Part shown: one piece after another, positions 1 to 7,091 of the stretch
How positions within the stretch are numbered: position 1 is the stretch's first letter
Layout: every line of letters starts with the position of its first letter
Assembly (NCBI GenBank): GCA_937958105.1
Contig: CALFXJ010000005.1
Coordinates: forward strand, 243,143-307,142
Direction: 5' to 3'
DNA from: an uncultured Cellvibrio sp.
GTDB taxonomy: Bacteria > Pseudomonadota > Gammaproteobacteria > Pseudomonadales > Cellvibrionaceae
Length of the DNA: 64,000 nt
Notes under the pieces: generated by a model
Database searches by the model: none
Seen by the model: only the letters and a program-made list of their open reading frames with translations
What the model was told of the DNA's origin: nothing
Made by a program: the position numbers and the translations under genes

Positions 1-297
1 CTTGATCTTGTGGGTCCACCATTCCACCCGAACCTTACCCCATTCGGTCAGTATTGCTGGATGGTGATTCATGCTTTCCGCCAGCCGCCCTACCAGATTC
101 GTGAAAGCCAAGGCCTGAAAGAAATTGGCGAAACTGTATTCCCGGATGAGTACGGGGATTTTGTCCTGCATGATTACCTGCCACTCCGGGACTTCCTGCT
201 GCAACTGCTGAATCTCCTGCTCTGTCAGACGCGGCGCGTCGGCACGACAGGCTTCACAGGTTTCATCAGCGATGGGTTTAGTAGCGGTCTGGCTCAT
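1..297 (-). CDS. phhB: Pterin-4-alpha-carbinolamine dehydratase, 3' end missing
   Basis: Reading the minus strand from an ATG at 295-297 gives 99 codons that run off the left edge. The product dehydrates 4a-hydroxytetrahydrobiopterin, recycling the cofactor of phenylalanine hydroxylase; the fold also occurs as a transcriptional coactivator (DCoH). The family pattern is visible: an N-terminal LTEQEIQQL helix, the PEW turn, the FANFFQALAF segment, the catalytic MNHHP motif, then VEWWTHKIK near the end. Only a handful of C-terminal residues should be missing from the usual 110-120. A strong ribosome-binding site (AAGGAGG) lies 5-6 bases before the ATG. The N-terminal Cys pair (TCEAC) is common in proteobacterial homologues. 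Family assignment is secure; the physiological partner (phhA) is not in view. Confidence 0.9.
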   Translation of the reverse strand, partial: MSQTATKPIADETCEACRADAPRLTEQEIQQLQQEVPEWQVIMQDKIPVLIREYSFANFFQALAFTNLVGRLAESMNHHPAILTEWGKVRVEWWTHKIK

Positions 298-403
298 CAA
301 CGCCTCCTTCATCATGATGTCTACAGTGACAAGTCTTGGGTTGGACTACACCTCCGCGAAAGAGTTTGCTGCAGCGCTGTTCCCAGGCTCGCCGGACATC
401 CAT

Positions 404-434
404 AAAAAAAGCCGGAGTAACTCCGGCTTTTCTC
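404..434. terminator. Bidirectional rho-independent terminator after fumarase
   Basis: A perfect GCCGGAG/CTCCGGC stem with a TAA loop is flanked by an A-run on the left and a T-run on the right, so it can act on both strands. It ends the fumarase transcript on the minus strand just before phhB. Confidence 0.85.
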
Positions 435-449
435 CACGTCGCAATCTGC

Positions 450-1970
450 TTAAAGGATGTTGACCACACCCTCCTCGATCTTCGCTTTCCAGATCTGCGG
501 ACCGGTGATATGAACCGACTCTCCCTGGGAATCCACAGCGACCGTGACCGGCATGTCCTTCACTTCAAACTCATAGATAGCTTCCATACCCAGCTCCGGG
601 AAACCCAGCACCTTGGCCGATTTAATAGCCTGAGCCACCAGGTATGCGGCGCCGCCCACTGCCATCAGGTATACCGACTGATGGTCGCGAATGGCATCGA
701 TAGCCGCCGGACCACGTTCTGACTTACCGATCATACCCAGCAGGCCGGTTTTTTCGAGCATGGTGCGGGTGAATTTGTCCATACGAGTCGCGGTTGTTGG
801 GCCAGCTGGGCCAACCACCTCGTCACGCACCGGGTCCACCGGGCCGACGTAATAAATGAAGCGACCTTTAAGGTCGACCGGCAGGGGTTCACCTTTCGCC
901 AGCAGGTCTGTCATCTTCTTGTGGGCGGCATCGCGGCCGGTGAGCATCTTGCCCGACAGCAGGATGGTTTCGCCGGTTTTCCAGGTTTTTACTTCTTCCG
1001 GCGTCACGGTATCCAGGTTAACGCGGCGCACGCCATCGCCGACTTCCCAGGAAATATCCGGGTAATCTTCCAGCGCCGGCGGTGTCTGCAGCGCAGGGCC
1101 GGAACCGTCAAGCGTAAAGTGGGCATGGCGGGTGGCGGCGCAGTTGGGGATGATAGCCACAGCCTTGTTGGCGGCGTGGGTGGGGTAGTCTTTGACTTTG
1201 ACGTCCAGCACCGTGGTCAAGCCACCCAGGCCTTGGGCGCCGATACCGAGCCGGTTAACCTTGTCGTACAGCTCGATCCGCAGTTCTTCAGCGCGATTGC
1301 TGGCTCCCCGCGCCTGCAGCTCCTGAATATCCACCGGATCAAGCAGTGCCTCTTTGGCCAGCAGCATGGCTTTCTCTGCAGTACCACCAATACCAATACC
1401 CAGCATTCCGGGCGGACACCAGCCGGCGCCCATCTCCGGTACTGCCTTCAGCACCCAGTCCACCACCGAGTCGGAGGGGTTGAGCATGGCAAACTTGGTC
1501 TTGGCTTCCGAACCGCCGCCTTTGGCTGCCACGTGCACATCCACGGTATTTCCCGGCACGATGTTGTAGTGGATAACCGCTGGTGTGTTGTCGCCGGTGT
1601 TCTTCCGCGCTCCGTCAGGATCGGCAAGGATTGAAGCGCGCAGGACGTTATCCGGGTGCATGTAGGCGCGGCGAACGCCTTCATTGATCATGTCAGTGAG
1701 GCTCATCTGCGCATCCCACTGTACATCCATACCCACGGTTACAAACACCGTAACGATCCCGGTGTCCTGGCAGATCGGACGGTGGCCCATGGCGCACATG
1801 CGGGAGTTGATCAGAATCTGCGCCATGGCATCTTTGGCCGCCTTGTTCTGCTCGCGCTCCCAGGCCTTGTGGACAGCCTGAATGAAATCAACGGGATGGT
1901 AATAAGAGATGAATTGCAGCGCATCGGCGACGCTGTCGATCAGGTCTTGCTGACGAATCACGGTTGGCAT
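450..1970 (-). CDS. fumA: Class I (iron-sulfur) fumarate hydratase
   Basis: 506 residues. It interconverts fumarate and L-malate in the citric acid cycle, using a [4Fe-4S] cluster with one open iron site. Three likely cluster cysteines sit at the family spacing: C67 (RPICQDTG), C185 (GWCPPGM) and C277 (PNCAATRH), matching the 105/224/318 pattern of E. coli FumA with a shorter N-terminus. The N-terminal hydro-lyase alpha part (about 1-290) and the C-terminal beta part (about 320-500, with GPTTATRMD and the VGGAAYL segment) are fused in one chain. The ATG at 1970 gives the expected MPTVIRQQDL start. It is monocistronic by appearance, with hairpin terminators on both sides. Class I enzymes are oxygen- and superoxide-sensitive; a Fe-SOD gene lies 1.2 kb away on the same strand. 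Confidence 0.95.
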   Translation of the reverse strand: MPTVIRQQDLIDSVADALQFISYYHPVDFIQAVHKAWEREQNKAAKDAMAQILINSRMCAMGHRPICQDTGIVTVFVTVGMDVQWDAQMSLTDMINEGVRRAYMHPDNVLRASILADPDGARKNTGDNTPAVIHYNIVPGNTVDVHVAAKGGGSEAKTKFAMLNPSDSVVDWVLKAVPEMGAGWCPPGMLGIGIGGTAEKAMLLAKEALLDPVDIQELQARGASNRAEELRIELYDKVNRLGIGAQGLGGLTTVLDVKVKDYPTHAANKAVAIIPNCAATRHAHFTLDGSGPALQTPPALEDYPDISWEVGDGVRRVNLDTVTPEEVKTWKTGETILLSGKMLTGRDAAHKKMTDLLAKGEPLPVDLKGRFIYYVGPVDPVRDEVVGPAGPTTATRMDKFTRTMLEKTGLLGMIGKSERGPAAIDAIRDHQSVYLMAVGGAAYLVAQAIKSAKVLGFPELGMEAIYEFEVKDMPVTVAVDSQGESVHITGPQIWKAKIEEGVVNIL

Positions 1971-2122
1971 AGCAGTTTCTCTATTAACAATGTGCTCGCG
2001 TGAGTCGGTATCAACTCCGCTCGGCAGGTTGAAGCTCTGAAGGCTTTTATGGATGGAATGCGGGGCGCAATTCTACACCAACCCTGGCGGATTGCTGTAG
2101 CAAGCAGCTATCCGGAACTCAC

Positions 2123-2156
2123 AAAAAAGCCGGAAAGGGTGAACTTTCCGGCTTTT
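2123..2156. terminator. Bidirectional hairpin terminator
   Basis: A GCCGGAAAG/CTTTCCGGC stem with a GGTGAA loop has an A-run before and TTTT after. It lies just beyond the stop of the minus-strand coiled-coil gene and upstream of the fumarase gene. The stem is related in sequence to the terminator at 404-434. Confidence 0.8.
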
Positions 2157-2176
2157 CAAGTGATTCCAGACGCCTG

Positions 2177-2944
2177 TCAGTTTGCAGCGGGAGATCCCAG
2201 ACGCTGCTTAAGTTCCAGAATATCGCGGTTGATGGTGCGGCGATAAGCATCAATGGCGGCGATAGCCTCCTCGTTGGTTTTGACCTTCTGCTCAAGGGCG
2301 GGCAGAGAGTTTAACCGGCCGTCCACACGGTCCACCTGTTCCGTGAAGTCCTGCAGGCGCTTGCCCTGCTCGGCAATGCTGAGCAAAGCCGAGTCGATCT
2401 TGGCTACCGCATCGTCCACCGCAGCCTTGTTGGCTGTCAGCTGGCTGTTGAGATTAGCCGCCGTAGTCTTGGCGTCACTGGCGTCTTTCTTCGCAGCAGC
2501 CAGCTCTTTAGCCAGGCTGGCGATGTTTTCCTTGTTGGCGGCAATCGCTTTACGGTTCACGTCATTGGAGATGCCCCACAGCTTGCGGATCTCGGAATCC
2601 ACCCACTTGAGCTTGGCATCCACCTGGGTCAGTGACTGGCTTGATTCGTCAGAAGTTACGCTCAGACGCCCTTCCAGATCAGTGATACGCGCCTCCGCCC
2701 GCTGCAGCATGGTCTGCGCTTCCGTCAGTTTCCAGCCGAAGAAACCGCCAATCCCCACGCCCGCCAAGGCTAACAGCAAGGCAATGACCGTCAGGGGGCT
2801 GGTGCCGGATGAAGGAGCCGGAGCGGCGGGTGCCGGTGCCGGACGAGGGGGACGAGAAGTATCTACCGCTGCACGACGCACGATAGGCTCATCGCGCTCA
2901 GGCACAGAAGCATGACCCGATAAGGTTGGTTCTTTACGTTCCAT
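2177..2944 (-). CDS. Single-pass membrane protein with long coiled coil, unknown function
   Basis: 255 residues. An acidic and basic N-terminal tail (1-30) is followed by a Pro/Ala-rich stretch (31-50), one hydrophobic helix (about 51-70, TVIALLLALAGVGIGGFFGW) and a helical, Ala/Lys/Glu-rich region to the C-terminus with heptad-like spacing (about 75-245). The topology suggests a cytoplasmic N-terminus and a periplasmic coiled coil, or the reverse. Similar unnamed proteins occur in pseudomonads. Old annotations sometimes call such proteins chromosome-segregation ATPases, but no Walker motif is present, so that label is not supported. It looks monocistronic, flanked by terminators towards fumA and sodB. 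A structural or envelope-organising role is only a guess. Confidence 0.75.
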   Translation of the reverse strand: MERKEPTLSGHASVPERDEPIVRRAAVDTSRPPRPAPAPAAPAPSSGTSPLTVIALLLALAGVGIGGFFGWKLTEAQTMLQRAEARITDLEGRLSVTSDESSQSLTQVDAKLKWVDSEIRKLWGISNDVNRKAIAANKENIASLAKELAAAKKDASDAKTTAANLNSQLTANKAAVDDAVAKIDSALLSIAEQGKRLQDFTEQVDRVDGRLNSLPALEQKVKTNEEAIAAIDAYRRTINRDILELKQRLGSPAAN

Positions 2945-3128
2945 AATCTGCGATTACCCGGGGAAACTGATGATGAGGCCCACCGTTGCCGATAAGCCGA
3001 ATAAAGGCTGCATTTTATAGCAGGTATAGCATGGGAAAAAAAGTTGAACGACAGAATTACGTGTTCCGGTGCGCATCAGCCGCCGCCAAAATTTCCTGCT
3101 GTATGACCGTGGCCGGAAGTACAGGTTG

Positions 3129-3161
3129 CAAAAAAAATCAGGCCCGAAGGCCTGATTTTTT
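3129..3161. terminator. Bidirectional terminator after sodB
   Basis: A 12-bp perfect stem, AAAAATCAGGCC/GGCCTGATTTTT, with a CGAA tetraloop lies 18 bases past the sodB stop. A and T runs are embedded in the stem, so both strands carry a U-tract. Confidence 0.9.
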
Positions 3162-3178
3162 ACTGCTTCCAGCGACGC

Positions 3179-3763
3179 TTATTCAGCGTATTTGGCATTC
3201 ACAAATTCCCAGTTAACCAATGACCAGAAGGCGCTCAGGTAGTTGGGGCGGGAGTTGCGGTAATCGATGTAGTAAGCGTGTTCCCAGACATCAACAGTCA
3301 GGATGGCTTTAACAGAAGAATCAGTCAGCGGAGTCTGCGCATTGCTGGTATTAACAATGGCAACGCTGCCGTCTGCTTTCTTCACCAGCCAGGTCCATGC
3401 AGAACCAAAGTTGTTGATGGCAGAGTTGGTGAATTCTTCTTTGAATTTTTCGAATGAACCAAAGGCCTTGTTGATGGCTTCAGCCACAGCACCGGTAGCT
3501 TCACCGCCACCGTTGGGGCTCAGGCAGTTCCAGTAAAAGGTGTGGTTCCATACTTGTGCCGCGTTATTGAATACACCACCGGATGAGGTTTTGATGATGT
3601 CTTCAAGGCTCTTGCCTTCGTACTCGGTACCCGGAACCAGGCTGTTCAGCTTGTCTACATAGGTTTTGTGGTGCTTGCCGTAATGGTATTCCAGGGTCTC
3701 GGCAGAGATGTGCGGAGCCAAGGCATCTTTTGCGTAAGGAAGTGGGGGTAATTCAAAAGCCAT
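3179..3763 (-). CDS. sodB: Iron superoxide dismutase
   Basis: 194 residues from the second of two close ATG codons (MAFELPPLPYA). This start is chosen because AAGGAG lies 7 bases upstream; the earlier ATG at 3769 would sit almost on top of it. The enzyme dismutates superoxide to oxygen and peroxide in the cytoplasm. Metal ligands are H27 (EYHYGKHH), H74 (VWNHTFYW), D158 and H162 (DVWEHAY). The Gln in NNAAQVWNH is the iron-type signature rather than the manganese type. Length and sequence match the E. coli SodB class closely. It is monocistronic, with its own terminator. Confidence 0.97.
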   Translation of the reverse strand: MAFELPPLPYAKDALAPHISAETLEYHYGKHHKTYVDKLNSLVPGTEYEGKSLEDIIKTSSGGVFNNAAQVWNHTFYWNCLSPNGGGEATGAVAEAINKAFGSFEKFKEEFTNSAINNFGSAWTWLVKKADGSVAIVNTSNAQTPLTDSSVKAILTVDVWEHAYYIDYRNSRPNYLSAFWSLVNWEFVNAKYAE

Positions 3764-3875
3764 AATCATTCTCCTTAAGAAGACGTAATCTCAAATTTAC
3801 TCAGCGATTGGCCAAGCACAGGTTTGTCGCATAGTGTCAGCTTGCCGGGAGAACCCCGTCGGCTGTTATCGATTT

Positions 3876-3907
3876 TATTAAAACGAAAGCGGCCCCGAAG
3901 GGCCGCC
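3876..3907 (-). terminator. Terminator after groEL
   Basis: On the minus strand a GCGGCCC/GGGCCGC stem closed by a TTCG tetraloop is followed by TTTCGTTTTAAT. It lies about 100 bases past the groEL stop. Confidence 0.85.
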
Positions 3908-4006
3908 AGTATAACTCACTTCTGCTGCTCGTTAACGTCCGTGCATACTGATTTGTATGACAAGCCCTTAACGGCGCAGACCAGCGAATTGATGCACATG
4001 GGCAAA

Positions 4007-5650
4007 TTACATCATGCCGCCCATGCCACCCATTCCGCCCATGCCACCCATATCCGGTGCAGCAGGCTTGTCTTCCGGCAGATCAGCAACCATGGCTTCG
4101 GTGGTGATCATCAGGCCAGCGATTGAACCTGCGGCCTGCAGAGCAGTACGGGTTACCTTGGCTGGGTCGAGAATACCCATCTCCAGCATATCGCCGTATT
4201 CGCCAGAAGCTGCGTTATAACCAAAGTTACCTTCGCCTTTCTTGACTTTGTCAGCCACAACAGAAGGCTCTTCACCAGCGTTGGCAACGATTTGACGCAA
4301 GGGTGCTTCCATCGCGCGACGCGCAATACCGATACCGGCATTTTGATCTTCGTTGTCACCTTTCAGGTCAGCAATCGCAGCCACTGCGCGGATCAGCGCA
4401 GTACCACCGCCAGGAACCACACCTTCTTCTACCGCAGCACGGGTTGCGTGCAGGGCATCTTCAACGCGCGCCTTCTTCTCTTTCATTTCGATTTCGGTAG
4501 CAGCACCTACTTTGATCACGGCAACACCGCCAGCCAGTTTGGCTACGCGTTCTTGCAGTTTTTCACGGTCGTAATCAGAGGTGGTTTCTTCGATCTGCGT
4601 ACGGATTTGCTGTACGCGGGCTTTGATTTCTTCTGGCTTGCCGGCACCGTCAACGATTACGGTGTTTTCCTTGTTCATGGTTACGCGCTTAGCGGTTCCC
4701 AGATGCTCAAGGGTAGCGCCTTCCAGATCCAGACCCACTTCTTCAGAGATCACAGTAGCGCCGGTCAGCACAGCGATGTCCTGCAGCATGGCTTTACGAC
4801 GGTCGCCGAAGCCAGGAGCCTTACAGGCAGCAACTTTAACGATGCCGCGAATGTTGTTAACAACCAGCGTAGCCAGTGCTTCACCTTCAACGTCTTCAGC
4901 GATGATAACCAGCGGCTTGCCAGCTTTGGCTACGCCTTCCAATACCGGCAACAATTCACGGATGTTGGAGATTTTCTTGTCAACCAGCAGGATGTAGGGG
5001 TTGTCCTGCTCAACGCTCATGCTGTCCTGATTGTTAATGAAGTAAGGCGACAGGTAGCCACGGTCGAACTGCATACCTTCTACGACGTCCAGTTCGTTGT
5101 CGAGGCTGGTGCCTTCTTCAACGGTGATAACGCCTTCTTTACCCACTTTTTCCATGGCTTCAGCAATCAGGCCGCCGATGGAGGTGTCGCTGTTCGCAGA
5201 AATAGTACCTACCTGGGAGATAGATTTGCTGTCCGCGCAAGGCTGGGAGATTGACTTGATATGCGCAACAGCAGCGGTGATGGCTTTGTCGATACCGCGC
5301 TTAAGGTCCATCGGGTTCATACCGGCTGCTACAGACTTCAGACCTTCGTTTACGATTGCCTGAGCCAGAACGGTTGCGGTGGTAGTACCGTCACCGGCAT
5401 CGTCAGACGCGCGTGAAGCAACTTCCTTCACCATTTGTGCGCCCATGTTTTCAAACTTGTCTTTCAGCGTAATTTCTTTCGCTACGGAAACACCGTCTTT
5501 GGTCACGGTAGGCGCGCCGAAAGACTTTTCCAGAACGACGTTACGGCCTTTAGGGCCCAGAGTGGCTTTAACAGCATCAGCCAGAATATTCACACCAACA
5601 ACCATGCGTTGACGTGCACTATCACCAAATTTCACTTCTTTTGCAGACAT
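4007..5650 (-). CDS. groL: 60-kDa chaperonin GroEL
   Basis: 547 residues starting at MSAKEVKFGD; an in-frame ATG 15 bases upstream is less likely because AAGGA sits correctly for the internal one. GroEL forms the double heptameric ring that folds cytoplasmic proteins with ATP and GroES. Visible signatures are the nucleotide loop GDGTTTATVLA with its catalytic Asp, the conserved AAVEEGVVPGGG segment, and the C-terminal GGM repeats (GGMGGMGGMGGMM) that line the cavity. It follows groES by 55 bases in the classic groESL operon and ends in a strong terminator. No second groEL copy is in view. Confidence 0.98.
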   Translation of the reverse strand: MSAKEVKFGDSARQRMVVGVNILADAVKATLGPKGRNVVLEKSFGAPTVTKDGVSVAKEITLKDKFENMGAQMVKEVASRASDDAGDGTTTATVLAQAIVNEGLKSVAAGMNPMDLKRGIDKAITAAVAHIKSISQPCADSKSISQVGTISANSDTSIGGLIAEAMEKVGKEGVITVEEGTSLDNELDVVEGMQFDRGYLSPYFINNQDSMSVEQDNPYILLVDKKISNIRELLPVLEGVAKAGKPLVIIAEDVEGEALATLVVNNIRGIVKVAACKAPGFGDRRKAMLQDIAVLTGATVISEEVGLDLEGATLEHLGTAKRVTMNKENTVIVDGAGKPEEIKARVQQIRTQIEETTSDYDREKLQERVAKLAGGVAVIKVGAATEIEMKEKKARVEDALHATRAAVEEGVVPGGGTALIRAVAAIADLKGDNEDQNAGIGIARRAMEAPLRQIVANAGEEPSVVADKVKKGEGNFGYNAASGEYGDMLEMGILDPAKVTRTALQAAGSIAGLMITTEAMVADLPEDKPAAPDMGGMGGMGGMGGMM

Positions 5651-5705
5651 TTTCAATTCCTTCAAATTTGTTCAACTGAGGGTTTGTGACAGACCAAGGG
5701 GTGGC

Positions 5706-5996
5706 TTACACCAGAACTGCCTTGATGTCGCTTTCGTTGAGGATGACCAGCTCTTCGCCGTCGATTTCAATCGTGTCGCTGCCGGCATATTTGCCGAACA
5801 CCACCACATCACCCACTTTGACGTCCAGCGGACGCAATTCACCACTCGCCAGTACGCGGCCATTGCCTACGGCAAGTACTTCGCCCTGATTTGGCTTCTC
5901 TTTCGCAGAACCGGGCAGCACGATACCGCCAGCGGTTTTTGTTTCTTCTTCTTTGCGGCGAACCACAACACGGTCATGTAAAGGACGAATTTTCAT
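5706..5996 (-). CDS. groS: 10-kDa co-chaperonin GroES
   Basis: 96 residues, the standard length. GroES caps the GroEL ring. The N-terminal MKIRPLHDRVVVRR, the mobile loop ETKTAGGIVLPGSA and the ending DIKAVLV are all typical. It is the first gene of the groESL operon. The start ATG is preceded by GGAGAAATGAGCTC, giving a usable ribosome-binding site. A sigma-32-like promoter lies 62-96 bases upstream. Confidence 0.98.
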   Translation of the reverse strand: MKIRPLHDRVVVRRKEEETKTAGGIVLPGSAKEKPNQGEVLAVGNGRVLASGELRPLDVKVGDVVVFGKYAGSDTIEIDGEELVILNESDIKAVLV

Positions 5997-6057
5997 GAGC
6001 TCATTTCTCCAACAAGCAGTTAAACACGGAATTTTGCCGGGATTACCCCGAGTGATT

Positions 6058-6092
6058 GCCTATATAGCGACAGTGCCAGCTATTTCAAGGGG
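6058..6092 (-). promoter_or_regulatory. Sigma-32-like heat-shock promoter of groESL
   Basis: On the minus strand CCCCTTGAAATA (-35 type, CTTGAAA) is followed 15 bases later by CTATATA inside CGCTATATAGGC (-10 region). The -35 matches the heat-shock consensus exactly and the spacer is in the 13-17 range. The -10 is weaker than CCCCATNT. No CIRCE inverted repeat is visible here. Confidence 0.65.
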
Positions 6093-7091
6093 TGAACCCA
6101 CCTGAAAAGAGGCTGTAGACCTGCCACCTTTGCTGCCCGACCGCTCTGGTACAGAGCCAGATCAGACAGTGGTAAAGCAGTGCCCTCAGAGGTGGGGCTG
6201 GGCGGGAAAATTTCAACGGGGGGACGATAAATAAAATTGCAGGTTTGCGGGGTTCCTGCGGGAGTCGGGGCCTGGCTGGTGAAAAAACGTCCAAATCACC
6301 GGGCAGTGGTGGTATTTAGAGCAGGGAATTGGGAAGCCAGGTGTGGGACACGCCGTGAATACGTCCATGTAGGCTCAACACCCGCATCCCTGCGGGTGAT
6401 GGTTCCACACTTGGCTTCCCAATTCCGGCACCATCCATCTGCTGCGGGATTCATAGTCAATACCGGACAATAAATAGCTCTCTGAGCCGCTCCCCGCTCA
6501 GTCCGGGCTGTGGCGTCAAAGTTATGAAGTTCGCTTCGAGTGTTGGTGGGCCGGATCTGTCTGGTAGCCCGTTCGAACGGTATCAAACGTCCCACTTTCG
6601 GTCCGAGCAGCCAAAATAGTGGCAATTCGACAAAATTCTTAAAAACAATTTTTTTCCTGCGGCCTTTTTCAACCTGCGTGACGACCGGTAACAGACGCTC
6701 ACTTTCCCGTAACCCTCCGCCACAAAGTCTGCCTGTTTTTGTAACCGGGGCCGATTTATCGATGCAGAAAAGTCGCCAATCCACGTTCGTAAACTGCTGT
6801 ATCACTTTGTGAAGAAAGCGGTAAACGTTCCATTCATTTTCGACGTTAAAGTGGGAGTTCCAGAGTGTTGCTAAACCGTTTTTTTTATCCAATCATCGTG
6901 AGGCTTGCGTAGCTGCAATTGCTTGATTCTTCCGGTTCTTTTGAGCTGTCCCTGAACCTTTCCGTTGTTAATATTCGTCTCCCAGGCTGTTGTTCATGCT
7001 GGCCAGTAACAGCGAGAGACGGTAATGCTTTTTGAGAAAAAAGAAATAATTAAATACACAAAGTTTTCCACTACAACAAAGGATAAAAACA
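6093..7091. other. 1-kb gene-poor gap between groES and the GH16 gene
   Basis: No convincing protein gene is seen. The one long open frame (6296-6892, minus) overlaps the inverted repeat at 6326-6425 and has no family features, so it is rejected. The region holds the 100-bp inverted repeat, short poly-A and poly-T tracts around 6640-6660, and an AT-rich stretch (7025-7090) just before the GH16 start that probably contains its promoter and leader. No recognisable RNA family was identified by eye. Confidence 0.5.
6326..6425. repeat. 100-bp inverted-repeat element with inner hairpin
   Basis: Two 22-23-base arms (6326-6348 and 6404-6425, beginning GAATTGGGAAGCCA and ending TGGCTTCCCAATTC) are inverted with about two mismatches. 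Inside is a second perfect 8-bp hairpin, CACCCGCA/TGCGGGTG with a TCCC loop (6379-6398), next to the phrase GTGAATACGTCCATGTAGG. From memory, similar phrases recur as short dispersed repeats in related gammaproteobacterial genomes; that is not shown by this window, which has a single copy. It may be a non-autonomous palindromic element. Confidence 0.6.

Noticed and set aside
10..405. 131-codon open frame on the plus strand at the left edge
   Set aside because: It is antisense to phhB, whose family motifs on the minus strand are unmistakable.
2177..2944. Possible chromosome-segregation ATPase, judging from the coiled coil
   Set aside because: No Walker A or B motif is present; only the coiled coil and one membrane helix are supported.
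4292..5254. 320-codon open frame on the plus strand
   Set aside because: It is entirely antisense to groEL and reflects codon bias of that gene.
6296..6892. 198-codon open frame on the minus strand between groES and the GH16 gene
   Set aside because: It runs through both arms of the inverted repeat at 6326-6425, has no recognisable domain or composition of a real protein and no good ribosome-binding site.
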